Of a stretch of DNA of 64,000 nt, positions 54,721 through 64,000 are shown in pieces (positions within the stretch are counted from its first letter, which is position 1; every line of letters begins with the position of its first letter). Both the position numbers and the translations under genes were made by a program. The stretch spans positions 53,234,047 through 53,298,046 of the forward strand of contig OX123197.2 in NCBI GenBank assembly GCA_944739405.2. Direction: 5' to 3'. The notes beneath the pieces were generated by a model. The model was given only the letters and a program-made list of their open reading frames with translations, made no database searches and had not been told where the DNA came from. The DNA comes from Euclidia mi (lineage: Eukaryota; Arthropoda; Insecta; Lepidoptera; Erebidae).

Positions 54721-55468
54721 AAACAAACAAACAACGTAAACAATACCTTCCGTTTTACCTAATGCAATAAACCAGCTGTTGCAACAAACTCATAAATAAA
54801 ATGGGTATACCTACAACCTACCTAAAATGATGGCACGTGTAAAGTTGACGTTCGGCTTTTGTCAAAGGATTAGGTAACTAGACGTAGTGCATCGGCCGCC
54901 GGGCGCCCGCCGGCCGATGACTCAACGACCTTTTATGAACTTTAGGTAGATACCTAGTTTATTACGATTAATGAGTCTTCAATGTTGCCATGTGTAATCT
55001 GATGTGATATTATTTAAAGTTAATTAAATTTACCATGGAAAATTTTATCTTTAATTTCCGTGAATTAATGACAAATACCTCATCATTTTACTCTACCCTA
55101 CAACCCCTTCATTGATCGGACGGGGGGTTATGAAACACCCTGTATATATACCGAATATATATCTATAAACACGTTCACATTTATAATATTAGGAGAGAAA
55201 ATCGTTTCAGCCGTTTAAGCGTAGTCTATAATTATTTGGTTTATATATAGGAATAATGTAATCACCGTGCACAATATGACAATATGTATGATGTGACAGT
55301 ACTGACAGATATGCGATAGCACATGCGCAGCACTCAACGTACAGCGCTCTCAGCGCAACTTATGGTAGCCTATGTCGGTCTCCATGGTCCAATATAATCT
55401 TTATATTAAATTTCGACAAAATCGGTTCAGCCGTTTTAGCGTGAAAACGGAACATACATACATACATA

Positions 55469-56164
55469 CAGTACTCGCCAAACTTTATGGCCGCTCCGAA
55501 CCTAGCCGCATTACGCTACGCAGAACACAAAATCAGGTATCAGCGGGACGTACGCGCGCGCTGTCTTCCACCCGCTAGCGTCCTCGCCTCCCGCGCGTTA
55601 GTGTGAGTGCTACGTACGTGTCACGAATCACATATTCGCTGAGCTCTGACAGTATCGTCGCGTTCAGAATAGTTTCATAGTGTTACTTCTACGTTGTTTC
55701 TCGTTGCTATCGTTATTGTTTCTTGTTGTTATTTGTACTGATGTAGTTACCATTTTCATTGATCACGCCTCGCGGTCGTTTTAATGTTTGAAAATGGAGA
55801 TGCCGAAATAAGTGAAGAAAGTGACGAAGAAAGTTCTTCAGATGAGGAACCTTATACGAGAATGGAAGATGTTTTTATGGAAGGTGCCCCATTATAAACA
55901 AATATAAAAAAATATTGTTTGGCGTAACCAATGTATTTTTTTCATTTAGAAGTCCCTTCACCTAACTGAATTTACATTAATCGAATTTGATTGAATATGT
56001 AATTAAACAATATAATATAGCTAATCTAACATCGTAACTGAAGATTTAAATTTTCAATAATTACAAATATTTTTCTTGGTTATGAAATGTCCACTCGACT
56101 GTATCATGCGCAAGTTCGTACCGATGGCTACATTCAGAGCGGCCATAAAGATTGGCGAGTACTG
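55469..56164. mobile_element. Tc1-like non-autonomous element, 696 bp
   Basis: The left end cagtactcgccaaactttat and the right end (complement cagtactcgccaatctttat) match over about 39 bp with a few differences. CAGT termini and flanking TA (55467-55468, 56165-56166) are classic Tc1 signs. It lies in the cataca tract of repeat Z. Instead of a transposase it carries a GC-rich block (about 55545-55625) and a short acidic ORF. Confidence 0.88.
55784..55897 (+). CDS. 37-codon acidic ORF inside the Tc1-like element
   Basis: ATG 55784 to TAA 55895-55897 encodes an acidic, serine-rich peptide: NGDAEISEESDEESSSDEEP followed by YTRMEDVF. Eighteen of 37 residues are Asp, Glu or Ser in the first 22-residue block or near it. 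Acidic N-termini of this style occur in transposases (for example piggyBac) and in nuclear host proteins. No further domain follows. A GC-rich stretch lies about 160-240 bases upstream and may be a captured promoter or 5' untranslated exon. Whether it is expressed is unknown. Confidence 0.3.
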   Translation: MFENGDAEISEESDEESSSDEEPYTRMEDVFMEGAPL

Positions 56165-56399
56165 TACATATTTCGAATTTATATTATAGTAGGAACTTCT
56201 ACTCTCCCTTAAATCCCTCCCAGTTACATTTTTAATTATAATATTATATATATATATTTCGAATTTATAATATTATAGTAGGAACTTCTACTCTCCCTTA
56301 AATCCCTCCCAGTTACATTTTTGCAACTTATGGTAGCCCATGTCCGTCTCCATGGTCCAATATATCTCTATATTAAATTTCGACAAAATTGGTTCACAG

Positions 56400-56858
56400 T
56401 ACAGCATTTGAGTCACCTCCGTTAAATCTTTCAATCATTTTACGGCACCAATCCACACGATGGAGTTTTTGAGCCTTAGTCAAATTATGAGGTATCCACC
56501 GGGCGCAAAACTTCCTGACCGCTAAATGTTCGTGGAGGATTTTGTGCACTTGACTCATACCGATGCCTAAGCTTGTCCGAATCTGCTGATAGGTCACTCT
56601 TTTGTCAGTCTCTATCATACGCCGCACAACACAGATGTTATTTTCAGTCGTCGCCGTAGAAGGCCGTCCCTCACGTACATCATCAGTGAGATTAGAGCGA
56701 CCACGTTTAAACTCATTAAACCAGTTGTAAACAGTCGCACGAGATGGGGCTTCATCGTGAAAGGCCAATCGTAGTCTATCATAACTTTCTTGTTGACTTA
56801 AATGACATCGAAAGTCATAAAAAATCATTGCACGAAAATTTTCTCGTGTTAAATTCAT
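56400..56858 (-). pseudogene. mariner transposase N-terminal fragment
   Basis: From the preferred ATG (56858, MNLTRENFRAM) the frame covers the helix-turn-helix region, GRPSTATT and WIPHNL, and ends at FNGGDSNAV, before the first catalytic Asp. Differences from the complete copy include K to F-adjacent change in AVRKFCARW and T to S in KRGRS. It can bind DNA at best and cannot catalyse transposition. Confidence 0.9.
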
Positions 56859-57032
56859 GTTGACGTGACACAGACATTTTTCAATTTGCCGCCAAATCGT
56901 AAAACAAATGACAAATGAATGAAATATATACTCAGTAATATTGGCAAAGAGTTCTATTTTCAAATTTTAGATTATTTTTTTTATTATATTGTTTATAAGT
57001 GGCCAGTTCTAAGAACTTTCAGTTTGACCCTC
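56401..57032 (-). mobile_element. mariner, truncated copy
   Basis: The transposon 5' half only: the terminal repeat at about 57006-57032 is intact and followed by TA (57033 onward tat). The other end is cut at about 56401 against repeat Z. Compared with the complete copy at 27814-29105 I see fewer than ten differences over about 630 bp. Confidence 0.9.
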
Positions 57033-57366
57033 GTATCATTTATAGATTCGTGGAACGTACTACGTTATCCAATTTTGTTGATTTGCGCCATTTAAAACCA
57101 ATGTAAGTTGGGGTTTGTAATCCATGCTAGTCCACTAGTATTATAATGCGGAAGTGTTTTTTTTTAAAGTAACAATTATTACTTAGGAGGTTGGTGAATC
57201 ATGACAATCATGACAATCATACTTTTTACTTATCTTACATAATATGTAAGCGACTGGCATGCAGGCGGAGTCACAAGCTAAGTCTTGTACCAAATAAACC
57301 AACAATCACATTGTTAACAAAATAATAAAGTTACGTTAGTATTTATATGATGAATACCTCTACTGC
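57033..57366. other. Non-coding, no recognised feature
   Basis: No gene seen. Confidence 0.5.
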
Positions 57367-57369
57367 TTT

Positions 57370-57589
57370 GGGCGGTATCAGATAAGCGTATTTTTCTGTG
57401 TGTGCGCGCGCTACATTACGCCCTTCAAAAAACCGGACCCGCGTAAACGGGCATATTTCGGCGTGTTCGCTCGAAACGGTAGTGACATCGTGTCAATGGT
57501 AACATGGATTCTGACCGCTCGCGTTTAGACGAGCTTAGAAGCGCGTCAACGCTCGTACGCGCGTATAAAACGCTAATCTGAAACCGCCC
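57370..57589. mobile_element. 220 bp GC-rich MITE
   Basis: The ends gggcggtatcagataagcgt and (complement) gggcggtttcagattagcgt match with two differences. ttt lies on both sides (57367-57369, 57590-57592). The interior is CpG-rich (gcgcgcgctac, cgctcgtacgcgcg) and part of it folds back. The class is uncertain. Confidence 0.8.
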
Positions 57590-57592
57590 TTT

Positions 57593-58010
57593 GAATACAT
57601 TTAAAAATAATCTATCAGAAAAGCAGTTCTACTGATGCAATTGAAATGTATTTAAGCGAAAATTAGTTTAATAACTTATTGTAATCCAAACATTTTAAAT
57701 CGTTCACAAAGTGCTCTAAAGCCCAGGGGAACATTTCCACTAAAGCTGTTTGGCAAATTCACACCAATTTGCCAATATTAGTTTAGACATTAAAATTGTA
57801 TGGAGTCTTCTTTGCAAATGAGATGAACTGAGATAATTTTATGCTAAGAATATTTTTTTATCCTTAAGTACATCTTTTAAGGATATTGTTTTCTTTTTCG
57901 ACGGTTATACTCGAAGGTTTAGCTGGTTGCTCATTATAGTTCTAAACTAGTAACTTGTGCATTGCCTTTAAAGTTCAAAGTCCACCTTGTGCAATGTATT
58001 TTACTCTCTG
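57593..58010. other. Non-coding, no recognised feature
   Basis: No gene seen. Confidence 0.5.
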
Positions 58011-58069
58011 CAGTCGTACACTCTTGACAGAGTGGTCGTGGCTCCGTGATGAATGTCATGAGTGAGTTG

Positions 58070-58885
58070 TCATGCGGGTTTTGGGTCGTCATCAGCCTTC
58101 TCCTTGGCTTCTGAAGCCTTTACGATGTTTCTCCATCTGTTACGGTTCTTTGCATTGCGTGAGCATTCTACAACGGAACTCTGAGTGACAGATTTAATTA
58201 GATCAGTCCAGCGCGTAGGTGATCGCCCGCGAGAGCGCTTGCCTTCCACTAAGCCTTGGATGACAAGACGCTCCATGGAGTTCTCATTTCGGCATACGTG
58301 TCCGAAATACTTGAGGATTCGCATTTGCACAGTCGACGATAATCTGTTCTGAATTTTTAACTGTTTAAGTATGGACACGTTAGTACGCCGCGCGGTCCAA
58401 GGTATCCGTAGATGTCGTCTCCAACACCACATCTCTAGCGCATCAATTTTTCGGCGATCATTCAGCCTCATTGTCCACGTTTCTGCGCCATAGAGGAAGA
58501 TCGGGAATACGAGACTTCTCATTAGACGCACCTTGGTAGCGTTGGTGATGTTGCGATTTTTCCAAACCTTTTCAAGCTTGCCCACAGCAGTTCTTGTTAT
58601 GGCACATCTCCTTCTTATCTCGTCTTCACATCCTCCAGTGTTTGTGATAGTGGAACCAAGGTAGACGTAGCTCTGGACGACTTGACAGTTGCCAATCGAG
58701 AGTATTTCTGGTTTGTTCAGTTCAGCTCGGTCCACTATCATCATTTTGGTCTTGTCCCTGTTTATCGCGAGTCCGAAGGAGAGGCTTGTGGTCTCTAGGC
58801 GTGTCAGCAGTTCCTCCATGTCATCTTTTGACTGGGCAAGAAGTGTTGTGTCATCAGCGTATCTAAGGTTGGATATTTTACAGGA
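58070..58885 (-). pseudogene. RTE-type LINE reverse transcriptase C-terminal part
   Basis: On the minus strand the frame opens at about 58885 with KISNLRYADDTTLLAQS, where YADD (58850-58861) is the catalytic motif of the palm. It then runs without a stop to 58070. Downstream blocks are FGLAINRDKTKMM, YVYLGSTITNTGGCEDEIRRR (read as conserved thumb), FPIFLYGAETWTMR, ALEMWCWRRHLRIPWT, ILKYFGHVCR and GKRSRGRSPTRW. These are the usual C-terminal motifs of RTE-clade elements. The ATG at 58819 is internal; the real protein starts far upstream and is missing. A short 3' tail follows to about 58015. The open frame suggests a fairly recent 5'-truncated insertion. Confidence 0.9.
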
Positions 58886-59200
58886 AGATTTAATTAATAA
58901 ATAAAATAAATAAAAACTTTGAGATAGGCAGCTTTCTTCATACTATACCTACTATCAGGTTTAAAGTTTTAAAATGGACAAGAATATCGGGATGAGAATG
59001 TTCTTAATAAATTTAAGTACCTAATTGATTGCTTAGGCCATAAATTTAATAATTACTATAAGCCAGCAGCACAGTATACAATTTCCTGTATAGAACTATT
59101 AAACATCTGACAATTTCTAATGTCGCTATGGTTTATTCGCCATAGTAACCAGAACCGATCGTAAAAACATGCTATTGGAGGTACAAGGCAAGTATATTTA
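58886..59200. other. Non-coding, no recognised feature
   Basis: Starts with an A/T-rich aataaataaaataaataaa stretch at the LINE breakpoint. No gene seen. Confidence 0.5.
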
Positions 59201-59204
59201 ATAA

Positions 59205-59322
59205 TTAGCAATTCAACGCGCACATAACTAAGAAAAGTCAGTAGTGGACGCTGTTGATTTGAACGCGATACCCTCTGCATGGCAGTCTGTTGGTATCTCC
59301 GGCTATCGCTACCTTTCAGTGA
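59205..59322 (-). mobile_element. SINE-A head fragment
   Basis: On the minus strand: gcgatagccggagataccaa, cagactgccatgcagagggt, a decayed B box and ttttcttagttatgtgcgcg. Confidence 0.65.
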
Positions 59323-60455
59323 AAGCCAGAGACTAAACTTTATTTTTGAGTTTAGAGTCAGCTTCGCTCCGTTCATCTCCGGTGCAAACGAACTCTACAT
59401 TGATCCAGTATTTGAATTATTTCAAGCGAGATAAACACATGGCTATTTTCGAACTATGAGCCTTAAAGTAATCCAATTTGTTTCCAATACCCTAATTACT
59501 AAGTTGATTACTAAAATGATGAGTTTTGTTATCAAATTCTAAATGGAACAAGTTGCTTGTGTGTATTAAGGTGAAAATTGTTCGAAAACTTTGAATCGAA
59601 GTTGGAATTAGTATTTGTTTTAATGTTGTAGCAGATGTGGATGCCTATGATATTTCGTGTGTAGAAAACTTTGTGGTACGCCTTCATCAAAGGTGACGTT
59701 GAAATAGAAACTTGTAGGTGTGTCATTAAGGCTCTATAGGTATAGTAATAATAAATAGCATGGCATATCTTCAAACAGATTTACAGATATGTACGTGGTA
59801 AAAATACAATCGGTCTTAAATACCTACGCAAAATGCCAGGTTTTGCGAACAGGGAGCCTAATTAAAACTAAAAACCAATTGCTTTATAAGCCCTGCTAGT
59901 TGTTTGCTTATAATTGATGCATATTCCCTTTTGAGAAAAATGCTCAATAATAACACGAATCCTCTACAATTCTTGGAAACTCAAAATGCAGCCTATCTAA
60001 GTTATGCTTACCCATCTCCTGGATTTGTATGAAAGAGCATAAGAAATTATAGATTTTTTGAGATTTCGTTCTACGTTCTACAAAATAATACAAAAGTACT
60101 TAATATTTTCATAATCATGATAATGCTGCAAATGCGTAAAGTGAATTGCAATTCATCTCGTTCTTTAAGTTATGGCGTGATCGTAATAACTTATATCACT
60201 TCGAAAAGCAATACATGTCATGCATGTCAAACGCGTCTGGTACTTTTCTGTCATCTTGCCCTGTACTGCAGAGGTCAAGGAGAATTTCTGTATCTCGGAG
60301 TCATGAAACTTTGGATCCAATGAATGGATATACTTATTTATTTAGTAGTCTGTTTGTTGATCCTAACTGTAAATACAAAAGTTTTTGTATCAAAACAGAT
60401 CAACGCAATGACGCGGTTCTTTTGGCAGAATTATGTGGAATAGTTACATGAATAG
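59323..60455. other. Non-coding, no recognised feature
   Basis: No supportable gene; several short ORFs only. Confidence 0.45.
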
Positions 60456-60499
60456 ACCAAAGTCGATCGAATGTCTTGTTATATAATATTGTTGGTACC

Positions 60500-60745
60500 T
60501 ATTGTCATGAAATCGCTGGATATCTTAAAATTAAATAGGACTGGGCAGGCCACGTCTGCCGCATGCCTGAAGCACTTTGGGTTACAATTGCCACTAATTG
60601 GGTCCCCAAAGTTAGACGAACTAAGCGCGTATAAAAAGGACAGGCCTGTGCTAGCACAAAGAGATATGTGGCAAGAGGAGAAGGAGGCCTTTCTCTTGCA
60701 TTGTGATGCTACAGTCTGGAAAGAAATAAATAAAATCATACAATT
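60500..60745 (+). pseudogene. LINE ORF2 C-terminal relic
   Basis: From about 60539 one frame reads DWAGHVCRMPEALWVTIATN and WVPKVRRTKR. After a shift near 60630 another reads DRPVLAQRDMWQEEKEAFLL. This order (WAGHVCRM, TNWVP, RRTxGR, RDMWxxxxEAF) is the typical C-terminus of several LINE ORF2 proteins in Lepidoptera. The upstream polymerase is gone. The 96-codon ORF from 60471 covers only the second part in frame. Confidence 0.7.
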
Positions 60746-61795
60746 TATATGTCATAAGTAAATGGCCGCTAAATAGGAGCTTTTTAGTCGTTACCAACTG
60801 CAAAGGTACGAATTTACATATTATATTCAGTAAATCAGAAATTTTCCTGCTATAATTAAATTAAATTAGTCAAAATGAGAACTTAAACCAAACTAGATCA
60901 TACACTAAAAACTGCACTTACGGTCATCTGCAATAGTTTAGATAAAACTTCGTAGAAGAGAATCTGGTTGTTTTCAAAGCATATTTCTGAAATATTTCCA
61001 AGAAATATTGCCATACCTACTCGTATTAGACACTAAGTCAATATTACCAACGAAATATTTACAGAGAACTCTATGCTTCTGATCGAGTGAAACAATAAAT
61101 CGAAATAGCTTCAAGCAATACGTCATCAGATGGCGATTCGATTGCGTTAAAGACATTTGCTATAAAATGTTGATGACTGATGAGCTTTCTTCACTAACAC
61201 ATAAAATATGTAGGTATAGTAATGTTTTTCTTCTAGAGTTATGAACAGCAAAATAGCGGGCCAAAATTATTCTGGGTATCTTTAGGTTACTATAATAAAG
61301 AGTTGTTTTCGACTGATAACTTCATATGTTTGATGTGTGTATTACTTATATATTTATGTATCTTCAAAGGAACGATGCGTGGTGATCCTCTAAATAAAGG
61401 GAGAATTATTTGACCTGGCTATCTGTTTGTCTGAGGAATTAGGTACCTAATGTTAAAAGTCAATGTTTAAAACTAATGGTTATTTTGCCAAGAACTGGTA
61501 TGTATACACGGTTAACGCGTGTATAACTTCTGATAGCGCGTATCAAGGTTTACCATTGTTACTTGTCTTCGTAGTTCCATCGGTGTCCATAAGATGTCGC
61601 GAGTGGCGGTGTGCGATAGATGACTACAATTTTGTGAAGAAATGGCCAAATACTGCAATGGCAGTGTTTGTCAACGAATATACATTGTTTGTAAACGTCT
61701 TACTATGCAAATATTTCCTCTTACCTCTAGTTTCAAATAATAAGATGCATTAAATTTATTATGAAAATAGACGCTTAAAATAGCGCAGGTTAAAT
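60746..61795. other. Non-coding, no recognised feature
   Basis: No supportable gene. A 96-codon ORF at 61463-61753 was rejected. Confidence 0.45.
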
Positions 61796-61799
61796 ACTG

Positions 61800-61880
61800 A
61801 GATAAGAAAACACTGTGTGATCCATGAATTGTTATTTTGAGTCTTGAATGTGTCAGTTAATCGTATGTTTGTCTTTTACA
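61800..61880 (+). mobile_element. SINE-C body fragment
   Basis: aacactgtgtgatccatgaa and tgttattttgagtcttgaat match the SINE-C body after the B box. Confidence 0.6.
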
Positions 61881-62760
61881 ATATAGAATTCATTTCAAGT
61901 GAAATTACATTTTCCCTTTCAATATAACAACTCTCCTGCATTTCATAAATTAAATTAAAATGTTAATAATAACAGCATTGCAAGCGCTTTGATGTCAACG
62001 AGTCACGTTTACAATGAATGCTGTATTTAAATATGCGGTTACAACCGTTTTAATATCAGTAAATGAGTAAGTATAATATGAACAGTAAAGTGGTTTAAGT
62101 ATCCGCCATGTCACAAACATAGCTGATTATTGTGAGTTTTATTAACATGTGCAGCATTTTTTATTAATTTGTGTACTGTTGTTCGTATCAGATCAGCTTT
62201 TTCAAACATGTTTGATATCAAGTAATAAATAATGCTATGTATTATCATCAGCATCATAATCAAACAGCATTTCGCGGTTCACTTCTTAGACATAGGCTTC
62301 GTCTAGTCTGCGTGATATAGAAGGCCAAATCCTCCTATTTACTCACAATTTTATTGTGTCCAAGAATTATAGCAGAAACAATAGGTATAATCAAACAAGT
62401 CGGCGGTGGACCAGTTTGAAAAAATTCCCTTGGCTCGCTCATAGAGTCGAGGCACACTAGAAACTAGTTTTGTATACGAGTGTCAATGTGAGTGTAAAGT
62501 AGCACTGGACGCGACGATGTCTTGCTGAGTGCTTCTCGCCATTATGGTGGTCTAGCGGGAAGTTGTTAGATTGTAGATAATTATGATATTGATACGGATC
62601 TGTTGGTCTAATCGCCAGGTCTAACAATTACGTCATCAACCACTATACTCTAGTTGTTACTGACCTAGACTATTCAATCGGCTATAGTGATTTTCATTCC
62701 CGGTCAAGATGAAATTTTTATTCTTGCTTACTACTCTACGGTCTTGTCTTATACTTTAGA
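61881..62760. other. Non-coding, LINE tail fragment
   Basis: No gene seen. tcatcagcatcataatcaaa with ttagacataggcttcgtcta (62258-62340) resembles a LINE 3' tail. Confidence 0.45.
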
Positions 62761-62764
62761 CTTA

Positions 62765-62890
62765 GAGTGGACTTGGGTTGCCATCTCGTAGTTTAGCATT
62801 GCTCCGAAGATTGTGGGTTCGCTTCTCTCACTGGATGACACTTTGTGTGATTCACACGTTGATGAGTCGAACGTGTGTTGCAAGAGAAAA
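62765..62890 (+). mobile_element. SINE-C, diverged
   Basis: ttgtgggttcgcttctctca (decayed B box), gacactttgtgtgattcaca and gagtcgaacgtgtgttgc. Confidence 0.55.
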
Positions 62891-63024
62891 TGATATACTA
62901 GTTCGGCTGTCTCCTTAAAATTTTCTAATGTTAAGATGATCCTCACACTTTAGAATCATGTTATTCTGTCAGTTTTAACAAGTGTAGTCGGGGTTTCCAA
63001 ATTGTGAAGACCAGACTACAGTGT

Positions 63025-63192
63025 CTGCCTCCGTGTCCTTTATAGCGTATGCATCTACTGATCGGAAGGTCCAGGTTTGTTTTCAGTAGCAGGATAAAGT
63101 CCGAAATAAAACCGGTAACGGCAACAGTCCCACCCTCTATTATGTGGGACAAATTCATAAAATAGCGTAATGTGAGTGTATTATTACACGCA
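63025..63192 (+). mobile_element. SINE-B, internally deleted
   Basis: The head ctgcctccgtgtcctttata, ctactgatcggaaggtccag, then caccctctattatgtgggac and aatgtgagtgtattattaca. The tail with the ctacccc block is missing. Confidence 0.7.
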
Positions 63193-63580
63193 AGTGTACT
63201 TAAAAAAAGAATACAGTCATGTGCAACTCTAAGTTTTTTCTTTCCTTGTCTTTTGCTTTAGAGCCTAAGGTCCTTGCACTAGTCTAACCAGATATGACAG
63301 AAGACTTGCTTTACACAGAGCGGCTGCCTTCTGGCCACCGTAATCCAAATCTAAAAAAAAACAGGTGATAATGACAGTCTAAACCAAACCTACTAAAAAC
63401 GCCAGCACGATTAACCTTTCAATCCCTTCGGAAGATAAACACTGCCATATTTTGTACATTGAATTTCTTACAAAATCAACGCGCCACCCGCGACCGTCAA
63501 AATGACGAGATAGTTACGTCACAGAGCGTTATCTGACGGGTATGCGACAGTAACGACTGTTTGACACGTTAGCGGTATAC
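63193..63580. other. Non-coding, CpG-richer right half
   Basis: No gene seen. The 63480-63560 part has more CpG (gcgccacccgcgaccgtc). Confidence 0.45.
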
Positions 63581-63586
63581 AACAGA

Positions 63587-63767
63587 GGCCCTAGCCAAAC
63601 GGCATTCGCTCTGATATCTACTTTCGACAACGCTTGGTTGCCATGGCAACATAAGGAATTTCTTCTTCGTTGACCACGTGATATAACGAAGTCTTATGTC
63701 ATTTCCATACATTTTTGCACTTAGCGACTAGCGATATCGTTAATCGAATGCCATTTGGCTAAGGGGG
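63587..63767. mobile_element. MITE-like fold-back element, about 180 bp
   Basis: ggccctagccaaacggcatt (63587 onward, 22 bp arm) pairs with cgaatgccatttggctaagg (63745-63767) with few differences. No clear target duplication. The interior contains gttgccatggcaac, itself a palindrome. Confidence 0.65.
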
Positions 63768-63904
63768 CAGGTATATGAACGACAGCAACAGTTATTGTTG
63801 CTTGGCAAAGTTGTTAGAATAGGTAATGAGACACTATTAGTAAAATTTACTTCGATAGCATGAGGTGGTTCAAATTGAAGTGTCACGAAGTGGTTTTCGA
63901 ATTT

Positions 63905-64000
63905 TAGGCGACGTTTTGGCTAATTCCTGAAAACTTCGAAACGTCAACTTATAAAAAAAATGTATTTTTTAGATCATTTGGTTTAAATGTAATGTCAGTA
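63905..64000 (+). mobile_element. Penelope-like 3' end, runs off the window
   Basis: aattcctgaaaacttcgaaa, cgtcaac and tagatcatttggtttaaatg align with the 3' region of the PLE at 12490-12575 (aatcctgtaaagaattcgaa, tagatcattagtttcaaatg). No coding part is visible. Confidence 0.45.

Larger units (their letters stand above)
53357..55142. mobile_element. 1786 bp element with inverted ends, TA-flanked
   Basis: The left end cggtgtgtttcataaccccc and the right end (complement cagggtgtttcataaccccc) match over about 29 bp with three differences. TA lies on both sides (53355-53356, 55143-55144). Removal restores a continuous Z sequence. No transposase was recognised. The interior includes a hairpin at 53839 and a 5S-like segment at 54510-54720. 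I infer a non-autonomous Tc1/mariner-superfamily element. Confidence 0.75.
53192..56400 (+). repeat. Dispersed repeat Z, copy 3, with two nested insertions
   Basis: Z sequence at 53192-53356 (tagcttttgcccgcggcttc onward) resumes at 55143-55468 and again at 56165-56400, after a 1786 bp element and a 696 bp Tc1-like element, each at a TA. The last part repeats a tail block (aggaacttctactctccctt) twice and is cut off at about 56400 by a mariner fragment. Confidence 0.75.

Noticed and set aside
61463..61753. 96-codon plus-strand ORF with hydrophobic segments
   Set aside because: No recognisable domain, atypical composition and no supporting splice or promoter context.

Overview
The window looks like a gene-poor, transposon-dense stretch of a lepidopteran (moth or butterfly) nuclear genome. 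The evidence is the AT-rich background, the many tRNA-derived SINEs with RNA polymerase III B boxes, several moth-type dispersed repeats ending in tttataatattagtag, and a mix of BEL/Pao, mariner, Tc1-like, Penelope-like, RTE and Jockey/CR1-type elements. I could not recognise any complete single-copy host gene. The species cannot be fixed from sequence alone. Family assignments rest on translated motifs read by eye, not on database searches.

Layout. 0-13.4 kb: a LINE reverse-transcriptase fragment at the left edge, dispersed repeat Z, a 1.57 kb inverted-repeat composite (4622-6187), several SINEs, a GC/CpG-rich block that may be a promoter or 5' exon (8400-8835), and a 1164 bp Penelope-like element with a GIY-YIG endonuclease, inserted in a SINE with a 12 bp target duplication. 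13.4-23 kb: a 2.1 kb element with inverted ends carrying a decayed Cys-rich coding relic, then SINEs, one of them chimeric. 23.1-29.7 kb: the best-defined structure, a BEL/Pao LTR retrotransposon with two 483/484 bp LTRs and a TAAAT target duplication. Its gag-pol is frameshifted and has two large deletions, one occupied by an ATGCT pentanucleotide array, and it contains a later, apparently intact mariner (27814-29105).

29.7-45.6 kb: SINEs, LINE 3' ends, two perfect hairpins (29857, 36928), a 119 bp tandem repeat inside a larger dispersed element, and a full-length SINE with a 15 bp target duplication. 45.65-51.8 kb: a 3.1 kb tandem duplication. Each copy carries a candidate exon with a TATA box, a hydrophobic segment and a splice donor. 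The copies differ by later insertions, including a 150 bp Harbinger-like MITE with a TAA duplication present only in copy 1. 51.8-64 kb: nested repeats, including a 1786 bp TA-flanked element that contains a 5S-rRNA-like segment, a 696 bp Tc1-like non-autonomous element carrying a GC-rich block and a 37-codon acidic ORF, a second truncated mariner, an RTE reverse-transcriptase fragment, a LINE C-terminal relic, two more MITEs and a Penelope 3' end at the right edge.

There is no operon-like cooperation among genes here. The story is one of layered insertions. SINE labels used below: A (head gcgatagcctagtgg), B (head ctgcctccgtgctccagtgg), C (head ggcgcagtggtttaag), D (head gaccggttggcg). X, Y and Z are dispersed repeat families without protein signatures.
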